From Photorhabdus australis DSM 17609 (GTDB taxonomy: Bacteria; Pseudomonadota; Gammaproteobacteria; Enterobacterales; Enterobacteriaceae), in contig NZ_JONO01000006.1 of NCBI RefSeq assembly GCF_000711895.1, forward strand, positions 1-64,000: a stretch of DNA of 64,000 bases, in the 5' to 3' direction. The notes beneath the pieces are model-generated. The model was not told where the DNA came from. It was given only the letters and a program-made list of their open reading frames with translations, and ran no database searches. Each line of letters opens with the position of its first letter. Position 1 is the stretch's first letter. Shown here piece by piece: positions 38,401 through 46,096 of the stretch. Both the position numbers and the translations under genes were made by a program.

Positions 38401-38620
38401 TATCGATACCATTCATATTTTGTTCGATAACTTGGGTAACTGTGTTTTGCACAGTAGTTGCATCAGCACCGGGATAAGTTGCGGAGATAGAAATCGCCGG
38501 CGGTGCGATTGTAGGGTACTGCGCCACAGGTAATTTCATAATTGCCAGCAGCCCAGCCAGCATGGTGATAATTGCGATTACCCATGCAAATATTGGCCGA
38601 TCTATAAAAAACTTAGGCAT
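35471..38620 (-). CDS. acrB: AcrB, RND multidrug efflux transporter
   Basis: This is the inner-membrane proton/drug antiporter of the AcrAB-TolC pump (1049 residues, exactly the E. coli length). Twelve membrane helices and two large periplasmic loops are evident. The proton-relay aspartate pair is in [14 protein letters not shown], and the N-terminus [16 protein letters not shown] is diagnostic. It lies 18 bp downstream of acrA and forms an operon with it. The substrates probably include antibiotics, dyes and bile-like compounds. Confidence 0.97.
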   Translation of the reverse strand: MPKFFIDRPIFAWVIAIITMLAGLLAIMKLPVAQYPTIAPPAISISATYPGADATTVQNTVTQVIEQNMNGIDNLVYMSSDSDSAGNMNITLTFEAGTNPDIAQVQVQNKLQLAMPLLPQEVQQQGIRVDKSTNAFLMVAGFTSEDGSMSQEDIADYVGTNVKDPLSRVTGVGDAMLFGNQYAMRIWLNPDKLINYKMTTLDVINAIKAQNNQIAAGQLGGTPPVPGQRLNASIIAQTRLTSPEEFSNILLRVNTDGSQVRLKDVAKVELGSESYNLIGRFNGKPAAGIGIKLATGANALDTSKAVKEALKNMAPFFPHGLKIVYPYDTTPFVKISIKEVVKTLVEAIMLVFVVMYLFLQNFRATLIPTIAVPVVLLGTFAILATFGYSINTLTMFAMVLAIGLLVDDAIVVVENVERVMQEEGLSPKEATKKSMGQIQSALVGIAMVLSAVFVPMAFFGGSTGAIYRQFSITIVSAMVLSVLVALILTPALCATMLKPIAKGSHGKQTGIFGWFNRLFDKSTHHYTDSVGRILRNTGRYLVIYVLLVAGMAVMFTRLPSSFLPEEDQGVLLTMVQLPAGATQEQTQKVLDEVNHYFSTEEKDRVVSVFTVSGFGFSGQGQNTGLAFMSLKDWSERPGAENKVPAIVARASAHFQKIKEGMVFAFNVPAIVELGSATGFDFELIDKANLGHDKLTEARNQLLGMIQKHPDMLVGVRPNGQEDTPQYRVRIDQEKAETLGVSIADINSTLSTMFGSHYVNDFIDRGRVKKVYIQSEAPYRMLPSDIYKLYVRNKQGEMVPFSAFADMSKEPWTYGSPRLERYNGLPSMEILGEAAPGKSTGDAMALMEELASQLPNGIGFDWTGMSYQERLSGNQAPALYALSLIVVFLCLAALYESWSIPFSVMLVVPLGIVGALLATTFRGLDNDVYFKVGLLTTIGLSAKNAILIVEFAKDLMEKEGKGLIEATLDAVRMRLRPILMTSLAFMLGVIPLVLSNGAGSGSQNAVGTGVLGGMIAATSLAIFFVPVFFVVIKRRFSKKVEEIEPASESH

Positions 38621-38638
38621 GAATCACCGACTCCTTAA

Positions 38639-39832
38639 TTAAGACTTTTTCGCAGGCTCAGTTTGGTTCGCAGCAGATTTCGCATTTAAATCCACTTCTT
38701 CTGCTTTGACCGGTATGCCAGGTTTAATCTTTTGTAAACCAGTGACGATAACCCGATCACCTATTTTCAAGCCGGAATTGACCAGCCATTTATCACCAAT
38801 AGCCTGACTTACATTGATAATTCGTAGTTCGACTTTTTCGTCTTTACCAATCACCATGGCAGTAGCTTCGCCACGAGGTGTACGGGTGACTCCTTGCTGA
38901 GGAACCAGTATTGCGTCTCGGCGAATGCCATCTTCCAGTTTTGCGCGAACAAACATACCTGGTAGTAATTTTTCATTCTGATTAGGGAATATTGCACGGA
39001 TGGTAATAGAACCGGTTGTTTCATCTACAGTGATATCAGAGAATTCCAGATAGCCTGTTTCACTGTATTCTTCACCGTCTTCCATGATCAGATGAACTTT
39101 AGTTTTACTATTCCCTTTCTGCACAATACCCTTAGCGATTTCATTTTTCAGGCGCAGATAATCATCACTTGACTGAGTGACATCCACATAAATTGGATCT
39201 AACTGTTGAATAGTCGTCAGTGCTGTTGGTTGGCCAACCGAGACCAGAGCACCTTCAGTTATGGTCGACTTGCCGGAACGGCCACTAATCGGTGCTGTCA
39301 CTTTGGTATATGCCAAATTGATGCGGGCAGTTTCTACAGCAGCCTTTGCTGACTGCACTGCTGCATTTGCTTGTGCATAATCAGCGTTAGCTTTATCAAA
39401 TTCCTGCTGACTAATATAGTTTGTTCCTAACAGTGAATTATAGCGGTTTACTGTCAGGCGCATAATCTCTGCATTAGCCTGAGCTTTCGCCAAATCAGCT
39501 TTAGCACTGTCATAGGTAGCCTGATAAGTCGCAGGGTCTATTTGATATAAGGAAGTTCCTGCTTTTACATCGCTTCCTTCTTCATAGTTTCGTTTCAGAA
39601 TTATACCGCTTACTTGCGGACGCACTTCTGCAATACGGAAGGCTGATGTTCTACCTGGCAATTCAGTCGTGACCATCAGAGGTTCAGTTTTCAGCGTCAC
39701 GATACCGACTTCAGGGGCTTGTTGGTTCCCAGCTGCTTGCTGAGAGTCTTTGTCGTTACATCCTGAAAGAGCTAAGCTGCCTGAGAGTACCAGCACTGCA
39801 GCCAGAGGCAAAACTCCCCTGTTTATTCGCAT
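38639..39832 (-). CDS. acrA: AcrA, periplasmic adaptor lipoprotein
   Basis: This is the membrane-fusion protein linking AcrB to TolC (397 residues). It has a lipobox (LALSGC), a biotinyl-lipoyl-like domain, the alpha-helical hairpin (about 100-175, YDSAKADLAKAQANAEI), a beta-barrel domain and a membrane-proximal domain. It is divergent from acrR. The promoter (TTTACA, 18-bp spacer, TATTAT on the minus strand) overlaps the acrR operator. Confidence 0.97.
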   Translation of the reverse strand: MRINRGVLPLAAVLVLSGSLALSGCNDKDSQQAAGNQQAPEVGIVTLKTEPLMVTTELPGRTSAFRIAEVRPQVSGIILKRNYEEGSDVKAGTSLYQIDPATYQATYDSAKADLAKAQANAEIMRLTVNRYNSLLGTNYISQQEFDKANADYAQANAAVQSAKAAVETARINLAYTKVTAPISGRSGKSTITEGALVSVGQPTALTTIQQLDPIYVDVTQSSDDYLRLKNEIAKGIVQKGNSKTKVHLIMEDGEEYSETGYLEFSDITVDETTGSITIRAIFPNQNEKLLPGMFVRAKLEDGIRRDAILVPQQGVTRTPRGEATAMVIGKDEKVELRIINVSQAIGDKWLVNSGLKIGDRVIVTGLQKIKPGIPVKAEEVDLNAKSAANQTEPAKKS

Positions 39833-39914
39833 AAGTAAACCTCGATATTTTTAAATGTTGATCTTTCAATCCGTAAAACCATTACTCCATTGATAACAGC
39901 ATGCTATAATACAA

Positions 39915-39932
39915 ACATACATGAATGTATGT
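39915..39932. promoter_or_regulatory. AcrR operator in the acrA-acrR intergenic region
   Basis: The perfect inverted repeat ACATACAT-GA-ATGTATGT overlaps the likely start sites of both genes (acrR extended -10 TGCTATAAT at 39902-39910). From memory, the E. coli operator has the same arms with a longer spacer of about 6 bp, so this copy seems 4 bp shorter. Confidence 0.8.
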
Positions 39933-39961
39933 AAATCAACTTCAGGCTAAAAACAGAGTAT

Positions 39962-40603
39962 ATGGCACGAAAAACTAAACAACAGGCTGAGGAGACCCGG
40001 CAACAGATTATAGACGCGGCTATAAAAGAGTTCTCTGAACGCGGTGTCTCGGCTACTTCACTGACAGATATTGCCACAGCGGCTGGGGTAACCCGAGGGG
40101 CAATTTACTGGCACTTTAAAAATAAAGTAGACCTGTTTTCTGAAGCTTGTAAAATATCAGACTCTAAGATTGATGAATTAGAAAAAGAGTATCAAGCAAA
40201 ATATTCTAATAATCCACTCCTGATTTTAAGAACTTTAATAATTCATATTTTGACGTCGGTTGTTGACGACCCGAAAAGTCGACTATTGATGGAGATTTTT
40301 TTCCACAAATGTGAATTTGTTGGTGAAATGTCTGCTTTGGTAGAAGCGCGACAGGAATTATGTATTGCAGACTATGTTCGTATTGAAGGGTCACTTTCTG
40401 ACTGTATTGCATCAGGTCAACTTCCTTATAATCTGAATCTAAGGCGAGCCGCTATCATGTTAAGAGGGTTGATAACTGGTTTACTGGAGAATTGGTTGTT
40501 TGCACCAGATAGTTTTGATATTCAGAAAGAAGCTGAATCGTTAACGGATAGCTTTATCGATGTGCTTAAATATAGTGAGTATATGAAAATTGTTGAAAAA
40601 TAA
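39962..40603 (+). CDS. acrR: AcrR, TetR-family repressor of acrAB
   Basis: The 213 residues (E. coli 215) carry an N-terminal TetR HTH ([19 protein letters not shown], then [21 protein letters not shown]) and a C-terminal ligand-binding domain. It is divergent from acrA and presumably represses both itself and acrAB through the palindrome between them. The ATG follows closely after the operator. Confidence 0.96.
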   Translation: MARKTKQQAEETRQQIIDAAIKEFSERGVSATSLTDIATAAGVTRGAIYWHFKNKVDLFSEACKISDSKIDELEKEYQAKYSNNPLLILRTLIIHILTSVVDDPKSRLLMEIFFHKCEFVGEMSALVEARQELCIADYVRIEGSLSDCIASGQLPYNLNLRRAAIMLRGLITGLLENWLFAPDSFDIQKEAESLTDSFIDVLKYSEYMKIVEK

Positions 40604-41009
40604 AGAATCAGAATTATAAAGGAATTCTATTCTGGTAATTGCAAATAACGTGACTAATGGTCAAAAGTCATTATCTTGTGCTCTTCGTTTATCTATAAAA
40701 AGAACAATACCCAGAAACTAGGCCGAAATTATATTTAAAATATTAGATACTGTTGCTATTGGTCTTAAGGGCGTTCACCTTAAGGTAAAGTGATAACCTA
40801 AAGTAAATGCTGATGATTCTGACTGCATAAAATTACCGGTAGAATTCGGCAAGATAGATACAGATGCTTGTGATATCAGCAACTGGAAATTTGTTGGTGG
40901 TGCTGAAATCAGTACATTAGTTGGACTTGTCTAGGAGCTTTGTAGTCAAGCGGAATTCTGGATTGATACAGTGTTTCACAGCGGTCGCAACTGTTGAGGG
41001 AAAACTTCT
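40604..41009. other. Non-coding interval between acrR and the biotin transporter
   Basis: E. coli has mscK after acrR; no trace of it was recognised. A coding-like plus-strand stretch at about 40750-40934 (stops, then VNADDSDCIKLPVEFGKIDTD ending VGGAEISTLVGLV and a stop) could be the tail of a decayed gene, but I cannot name it. No BirA operator was seen. Confidence 0.35.
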
Positions 41010-41684
41010 ATGCTGGAAATACAAAATGTAACGCATGCTTACGGTGAGCGTGTGATATTGAGAGACTTAAATTTGCAGCTGAAGGAAAAAAGGATTGCCA
41101 TCATAGGTAGTAACGGTTGTGGCAAGAGTACATTCGTGCGTCTTCTCAATGGACTATTGGTACCGAAAAGTGGTGATGTTCTGGTGGATGGTTTGAACAC
41201 GAGATCAGATGGAAAAGCGATCCGGCGTAAGGTCGGTTTCGTATTCCAGAATCCTGACAATCAGATCGTTTTTCCAATTGTTGAAGAGGATCTGGCTTTT
41301 GGAATGAAAAATCTCGGTTTTACCAAGGACACGATTCAACAAAGAATTCAGGAGGTGCTTTCACGATATGATTTACTTCAGTTTAGAGAGCATCCTGCCC
41401 ATCTTTTAAGTGGTGGTCAGAAACAACTTCTTGCAATCTCTGGTGTTCTTGTAATGGACCCTGCTTACATAATTTTCGATGAACCTACAACTTTGCTTGA
41501 TTTGCGGAACAAGCGTCGCGTTACTGAAGCGATCGATAGCTTATCTCAGACGGTGATTGTAGTGTCTCATGACCTTGAATTTTTGGCGGGATTTGATCGC
41601 GTGCTTGTTTTCGATGATGGCCGTGTGGTTATCGATGACATTCCCTCCATTGCGATTCCTGAATATGTAAGGATGATGTCATGA
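41010..41684 (+). CDS. bioM: ECF transporter ATPase, BioM-like (energy-coupling, biotin)
   Basis: This is the cytoplasmic ATPase of an energy-coupling factor transporter (224 residues). It has Walker [10 protein letters not shown], a Q-loop at [13 protein letters not shown] (the form typical of CbiO/EcfA), signature [12 protein letters not shown], Walker [10 protein letters not shown] and H-loop VVSHD. Its stop overlaps the next gene by 4 bp. Pairing with a T component and BioY identifies the system as biotin uptake of the BioMNY type, in which a single ATPase probably acts as a homodimer. Confidence 0.9.
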   Translation: MLEIQNVTHAYGERVILRDLNLQLKEKRIAIIGSNGCGKSTFVRLLNGLLVPKSGDVLVDGLNTRSDGKAIRRKVGFVFQNPDNQIVFPIVEEDLAFGMKNLGFTKDTIQQRIQEVLSRYDLLQFREHPAHLLSGGQKQLLAISGVLVMDPAYIIFDEPTTLLDLRNKRRVTEAIDSLSQTVIVVSHDLEFLAGFDRVLVFDDGRVVIDDIPSIAIPEYVRMMS

Positions 41685-42310
41685 GCTTGTCTGGACATGA
41701 GCATGGTTCATCATTTGTACATCGGGCCAGTCCAGGATTCAAGATTATTTCTTTGGTTATTCTGGGAACATTACTCTTTATTGTTCCCCGTATTGATCTT
41801 TCAGTTGCAGTTTTGGCAGGCATTATACTTTTATATTTGTTGGCCAGAATTTCATTGAAAACTGCTTGGGCGCAACTACGGCCAGCTATATGGATTCTCT
41901 CACTTATTTTTATAGTTCAAGTGTTTTTGCATCATTGGACTATTGGTGTTCTTGTGATAGTTCGCCTTGTTTCACTTTTGCTGCTGGCTTCGCTTGTTAC
42001 TTTCACTACTCGCACCTCTGATATGATTGACGCATTGGAAAAGGGCTTTGCGTGGCTGTGCTATCTTGGTGTTAATCCTGGAAAAGCTAGTCTGGCACTA
42101 TCGCTTGCTTTACGATTTATCCCTGTTCTAGTGTCAATTACAAGGGAAGTACAGGAAGCGCAGAAAGCAAGGGGCCTTGATAAGAGTGTCATTGCAATTG
42201 CAGTGCCCGTTATCGTAAGAACACTTAAGATGGCAGATGATATTTCTGCTGCTATTGACGCTCGGTCCTATGATCCTGGGTTTGAGCGAAAGAAATCAAT
42301 CAGTAAATAA
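41681..42310 (+). CDS. bioN: ECF transporter T component, BioN-like
   Basis: This transmembrane coupling subunit (209 residues) has four to five hydrophobic helices. It carries the two short coupling motifs of EcfT proteins (ARG in QKARGLDK and ARS in [10 protein letters not shown]), which dock on the ATPase. Its start overlaps bioM (ATGA). The next gene, bioY, follows after 39 bp. Confidence 0.9.
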   Translation: MSLSGHEHGSSFVHRASPGFKIISLVILGTLLFIVPRIDLSVAVLAGIILLYLLARISLKTAWAQLRPAIWILSLIFIVQVFLHHWTIGVLVIVRLVSLLLLASLVTFTTRTSDMIDALEKGFAWLCYLGVNPGKASLALSLALRFIPVLVSITREVQEAQKARGLDKSVIAIAVPVIVRTLKMADDISAAIDARSYDPGFERKKSISK

Positions 42311-42349
42311 AGCACAATTTGTAGCTTTATCTAAAAGAAAGGGGAGCAA

Positions 42350-42889
42350 ATGTCCACGAAAGATATTGTTTATGTAGCACTATTTGCTGCACTAACTGCT
42401 GCATTGGGTTTATTCCCGCCATTGGCACTTCCTGTTGTGGGTGTTCCGATAACAGCCCAATCAATGGGGGCAATGCTTGCTGGCGCTATTGTTGGTGCGA
42501 AACGGGGAGGATTAGCGTTATTGCTTTTTTGTGTACTCGTAGCCGTTGGATTACCGGTAATGGCTGGTGGTATGGGGGGATTGGGGGTATTTTTCAGTCC
42601 GAGTGGTGGTTTTGTTTTGGCATGGCCGATTGCAGCTTTTGTTATCGGTTACTTGTATAAGCAGAACATTGCGAAACTGAATGTCTTCAAAGAGGCTGGA
42701 TTTCTTGTCTTTGGTGGGATAGTGCTTGTTTACGTGATTGGTATCCCATGGGTTGCAGCATTTGCCAACATTAACCTCTGGCAAGCAACCGTAGGATCGC
42801 TTGGATTCATACCGGGAGATATTATCAAAGTCGTACTGGTTATCTTGATTGCGAAAACTATTCGCCGGGCTTATCCCATTTATGAGTAA
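42350..42889 (+). CDS. bioY: BioY, biotin-binding S component
   Basis: BioY (179 residues, about six membrane helices) binds biotin with high affinity. Family segments are MSTKDIVYVALFAALTAALG, PITAQSMGAMLAGAIVGAKRG and the glycine-rich MAGGMGGLGVFFSPSGGF. A GGGGAG RBS lies before the ATG. A complete bioMNY set is unusual for an enterobacterial chromosome and lies in a region that differs from E. coli. Confidence 0.95.
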   Translation: MSTKDIVYVALFAALTAALGLFPPLALPVVGVPITAQSMGAMLAGAIVGAKRGGLALLLFCVLVAVGLPVMAGGMGGLGVFFSPSGGFVLAWPIAAFVIGYLYKQNIAKLNVFKEAGFLVFGGIVLVYVIGIPWVAAFANINLWQATVGSLGFIPGDIIKVVLVILIAKTIRRAYPIYE

Positions 42890-43013
42890 CAATCGCAGCT
42901 TTGCTGCATACTACGCTGTTCTTCCCATAGAGGATCGTCACGATGTACAGGACAGCAGTAGGGCCAAGAAAAGAGGCTTTAATGTTCAGGCTCCAGTGTC
43001 TTATAAAAATGCA

Positions 43014-43787
43014 TTACGACCATAGGATCAGATTCTTTTCATTTAACAGTCCGATAAAAGAGCCTGTTGTAATTCGATTACCTCCCGCAGGTAAGACGAT
43101 ATGAGGATTACTAGTATTGAAAATGACGATGGAGCCAACTTGAGGTTCGAAGGTGAAGGATTCGCAATCAACCAATAGCGAACTATCATATGGCTTATAT
43201 GTTTTATCCATAACAGTATTCTTGAATGGTTGATTATAGATCACTGTTTCTCCTCCTTGGGAGGGAGACGAAACATAGAGGTTCCAAGCGAGTTGAGTTG
43301 ACACATCTCCGATAGCCAGGTTTCCCTTCGCAAAAGTGGGTGCATAGTCCACATGTAAGTCCGAACCACTGGAGATAATGCGGATGATACCGGCAAAATA
43401 GGGACCTAATCCCGGCTCTTCTGCGACCGAAATGTTGAAGTCTGTATCATGTTTGATACATCGTATGAATCGAACAACGGGATCGAAAGCTTGATTGATG
43501 ATTTGGGTACGTTCTTGCTCAGCCGCGCTGACTTGGGAAAAGTACTCTTCTTTGGGGCGGTTACGATAATGAGCTAACGGATTTCCCAGATAAAAGCCAG
43601 GTCTTCCGAATTCATAGGGTTTTGGCTTCATGCTTAGTATTGCAGTTGAAAGCTGTTCACATTCCTTTGTCGTTGCAAAATCATTTATCACTGCTGCCGG
43701 AATCTTGTTATCTATGATTGCTTGCAAGCTTTCCGATGATAATTTGATAAGTTTGTTTGATGCCCACCTTGACGACATGATAGCCAA
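43014..43787 (-). CDS. Putative Fe(II)/2-oxoglutarate-dependent oxygenase
   Basis: The 257-residue soluble protein looks like a 2OG-Fe(II) dioxygenase. The facial triad is seen as H-x-D in DLHVDYAP and a distal His in NTSNPHIVLPAGG, followed by the 2OG-binding Arg in NRITTGSFIGLL. Because the second ligand is Asp, hydroxylation is more likely than halogenation. The substrate is unknown. It is convergent with bioY and divergent from the DUF1284 gene. An in-frame ATG at codon 4 is an alternative start. Confidence 0.72.
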   Translation of the reverse strand: MAIMSSRWASNKLIKLSSESLQAIIDNKIPAAVINDFATTKECEQLSTAILSMKPKPYEFGRPGFYLGNPLAHYRNRPKEEYFSQVSAAEQERTQIINQAFDPVVRFIRCIKHDTDFNISVAEEPGLGPYFAGIIRIISSGSDLHVDYAPTFAKGNLAIGDVSTQLAWNLYVSSPSQGGETVIYNQPFKNTVMDKTYKPYDSSLLVDCESFTFEPQVGSIVIFNTSNPHIVLPAGGNRITTGSFIGLLNEKNLILWS

Positions 43788-43900
43788 TTCCTGGTTTATT
43801 TAGTTACATTAGAAAAATTGATCTATTTGAAGGCTGTAATTGCTCATATAACATTGATTGTATAATAATGCAACACTCGGTCACACTCAGGAACGCGATA

Positions 43901-44335
43901 ATGACAATATCTCTGAGAGGTCATCACCTTCTTTGTATGCTTACCTACGCCGGCAACGGATATACCCCTGGTTTTATTGAAAACTACAATACAATTATTC
44001 CCCGAATTCAGAACGAAGATATTCTGATTGTGGCGGGGCCGGATGACGTATGCGCCCCTTTGCTTGGGGAAGATAATCCTCATTGCTTGGGAGAGAGTGT
44101 CATTATTCGCGATAGCTATGCTTTAGAGTCTGTTGGTACTCTTATGGGGCGGTCTGTCGAAGTAGGTCATAGATTAAGACTTGATTCAGCTTATTTTAGA
44201 CAGGCTCGATGGGCTTTCAGTCGTGGGATTGTAAGAGCTGCCTGTGTAGGTTGTGAATGGGAGCAGCTTTGCACTCGAATAGCTGCTGATGACTATTCTT
44301 CAACGTTTCTTAAAGTAAGCGAAGGGAAGAATTAA
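43901..44335 (+). CDS. DUF1284-family protein
   Basis: The 144-residue product starts MTISLRGHHLLCMLTYAG, a hallmark of DUF1284. It has several cysteines (C12, then CAPL, CLGE, CVGC, CTR) that could bind an Fe-S cluster or another metal. The ATG at 43901 has AGGA eight bases upstream and is preferred to one at 43868. No biochemical function is known to me. It shares a 113-bp promoter region with the oxygenase. Confidence 0.8.
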   Translation: MTISLRGHHLLCMLTYAGNGYTPGFIENYNTIIPRIQNEDILIVAGPDDVCAPLLGEDNPHCLGESVIIRDSYALESVGTLMGRSVEVGHRLRLDSAYFRQARWAFSRGIVRAACVGCEWEQLCTRIAADDYSSTFLKVSEGKN

Positions 44336-44563
44336 AAGATGCAATGAACATAAGGCTGCTCTGGTAGTGGATATACCCGGAAACAGCTGTTTCTTAATAT
44401 ATGCCATTGGTCGTGCCTGTAGTGTTATACAAACCATGACCGCGTGACATTAATACGGCACGAAATATTAAATTATCGAGTTGACAGTGTTAGCCCATGG
44501 AGATGAAGGTAAGCCCTGATTTGTGTCACTGGGGTAAGGTTCGTCTCTGGGGAGTCTTCTGTT

Positions 44564-44740
44564 TTAAGAAGAAGAGCAGTCAATCGTAGATTGTGGTTGT
44601 TTCACTAATTTTGCTTGATAATCATGTTTGACTATTTCCAGTGCGGCGAGTGCGATTTCAGGAGTGATTTCATTGCACTCCAGTAAATAGATTAGATCAA
44701 CAGCAAGCTGAACTTCAGGTGGTGCATGTTCTACGGACAT
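44564..44740 (-). CDS. rsmS: RsmS/YbaM small protein
   Basis: This is a 58-residue protein like E. coli YbaM (MSVEHAPPEVQLAVDLIYLLE, then ALEIVKHDYQAKL). In Pectobacterium the homologue RsmS regulates secondary metabolism; the mechanism is unclear. The ATG at 44738-44740 has GAGGA eight bases upstream; the longer frame from 44800 reaches into the priC end. It lies 22 bp after priC and is co-transcribed with it. Confidence 0.9.
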   Translation of the reverse strand: MSVEHAPPEVQLAVDLIYLLECNEITPEIALAALEIVKHDYQAKLVKQPQSTIDCSSS

Positions 44741-44762
44741 AAAATATTCCTCATTTGAGTCG

Positions 44763-45305
44763 TTAATCCATGTTTTCTTTATATTCGATTGATTTTTCAA
44801 TTCGCATCATGGACTGGCGGCAACGTGCCAGTCTTCCGGCTAAGGCTGCAATTTCTTTCTGTACTTTTTGCTGATTACTAAGTGTAGTCTGTTGGTTCAA
44901 TCTTAGTTCTCTATCATTGATCATTGCGAGTAAGCGGCGTTCATAATCCTGATGCTCAGCCAGTTTGTGATACAGGTCAGTAGCCTGTTGTTTATGCTCG
45001 AACTGACTCTCTTTTTTTCTCAGGGACTGGGTAGATGACTCACGCTTTAATGCTTCTATTTGGACAATTAAACGTTCAGCCAGAAATGCGACTTGTTCTG
45101 CCCGGTTATCCTGAACACACTCTTTTAGTTGTTCCATGTTATGCTTTACTTCTTGCAAATAGCCACGGAGCTTATCGCTGTGTCGGTTAAATAGAGCCTG
45201 ATCAAACCGGGCAGTGGAAAATGGAGTGTCTGCTAGTGGAGCAAGCTCTTTTGCCAGTATATCGACCTGTTTTTCGAGCAAGTTTAATAAATTTCGTGTA
45301 CTCAT
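44763..45305 (-). CDS. priC: PriC, primosomal replication protein N''
   Basis: PriC helps to reload DnaB at stalled forks without PriA. The 180 residues (E. coli 175) are mostly helical with coiled-coil character and conserved starting segments (NLLNLLEKQVDILAKELAPL, then FDQALFNRHSDKL). Together with rsmS it forms a short operon divergent from apt, as in E. coli, but ybaN is missing. Confidence 0.93.
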   Translation of the reverse strand: MSTRNLLNLLEKQVDILAKELAPLADTPFSTARFDQALFNRHSDKLRGYLQEVKHNMEQLKECVQDNRAEQVAFLAERLIVQIEALKRESSTQSLRKKESQFEHKQQATDLYHKLAEHQDYERRLLAMINDRELRLNQQTTLSNQQKVQKEIAALAGRLARCRQSMMRIEKSIEYKENMD

Positions 45306-45448
45306 TTATACCTTAAAGTGGTTATGTGTTGTGAAGTAGAATTGATTTTGAACGACAAAAAATAGGCTGATGAATGTTCATTGGTTGCTTTTTTCTATCA
45401 GTTTGCATAGATTTTAGCACTTTCGTGTTCTACTCACTGGCACCGATT

Positions 45449-46000
45449 ATGATCACAAACGCGCAGCAACTGCAATTTATTAAAGACAGCATAGAAACTA
45501 TTCCAAATTACCCGAAACCTGGAGTCCTTTTTCGTGATATCACCACTTTATTGGATAATCCTCTTGCCTACCAGGCAACAATTGATCTTCTGGTAGAGCG
45601 ATATCGAGGCAAGGGCATAACAAAAATTGTTGGCACTGAAGCTCGTGGTTTTCTATTCGGGGCGCCAGTTGCGTTGCGTCTCGGTGTTGGTTTTGTCCCT
45701 GTGCGTAAAGCCGGTAAGTTACCTCGCGAAACATTGAGTGAAACTTACGATCTAGAGTATGGCACCGATACATTGGAAATGCATAAAAATAGTATAAGAG
45801 AAAACGATAAAGTGCTGGTTGTTGATGATTTATTAGCAACCGGTGGTACTGTTGAAGCAACTGTTCACTTAATCCGCCGTTTAGGGGGTGAAGTTTCTGA
45901 AGCTGCCTTTGTTATTGGTTTACCAGATTTGGGGGGCATTGAACGCTTGCAAAAACAAGGCGTGAATAGTTTTACTTTGCTTGAATTCCCAGGTCATTGA
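45449..46000 (+). CDS. apt: Adenine phosphoribosyltransferase
   Basis: Apt salvages adenine with PRPP to AMP. From the ATG at 45449 the protein has 183 residues, the E. coli length; the frame from 45374 adds a hydrophobic, unlikely extension. The PRPP-binding motif [13 protein letters not shown], the EARGFLFG loop and the flexible YDLEYG loop are present. dnaX follows after 96 bp. Confidence 0.97.
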   Translation: MITNAQQLQFIKDSIETIPNYPKPGVLFRDITTLLDNPLAYQATIDLLVERYRGKGITKIVGTEARGFLFGAPVALRLGVGFVPVRKAGKLPRETLSETYDLEYGTDTLEMHKNSIRENDKVLVVDDLLATGGTVEATVHLIRRLGGEVSEAAFVIGLPDLGGIERLQKQGVNSFTLLEFPGH

Positions 46001-46096
46001 TCTGCTTATTTTCGCATTACTAACATATCGGCCTCGCTGTCTGTAGTGGGGCTGTGTTAGCATGGTACCCAATCATATTTAATTTCTCCGGTATCA

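Noticed and set aside
40604-41009. BirA operator before the biotin transporter
   Set aside because: No TTGTAAAC/GTTTACAA-type dyad was found.
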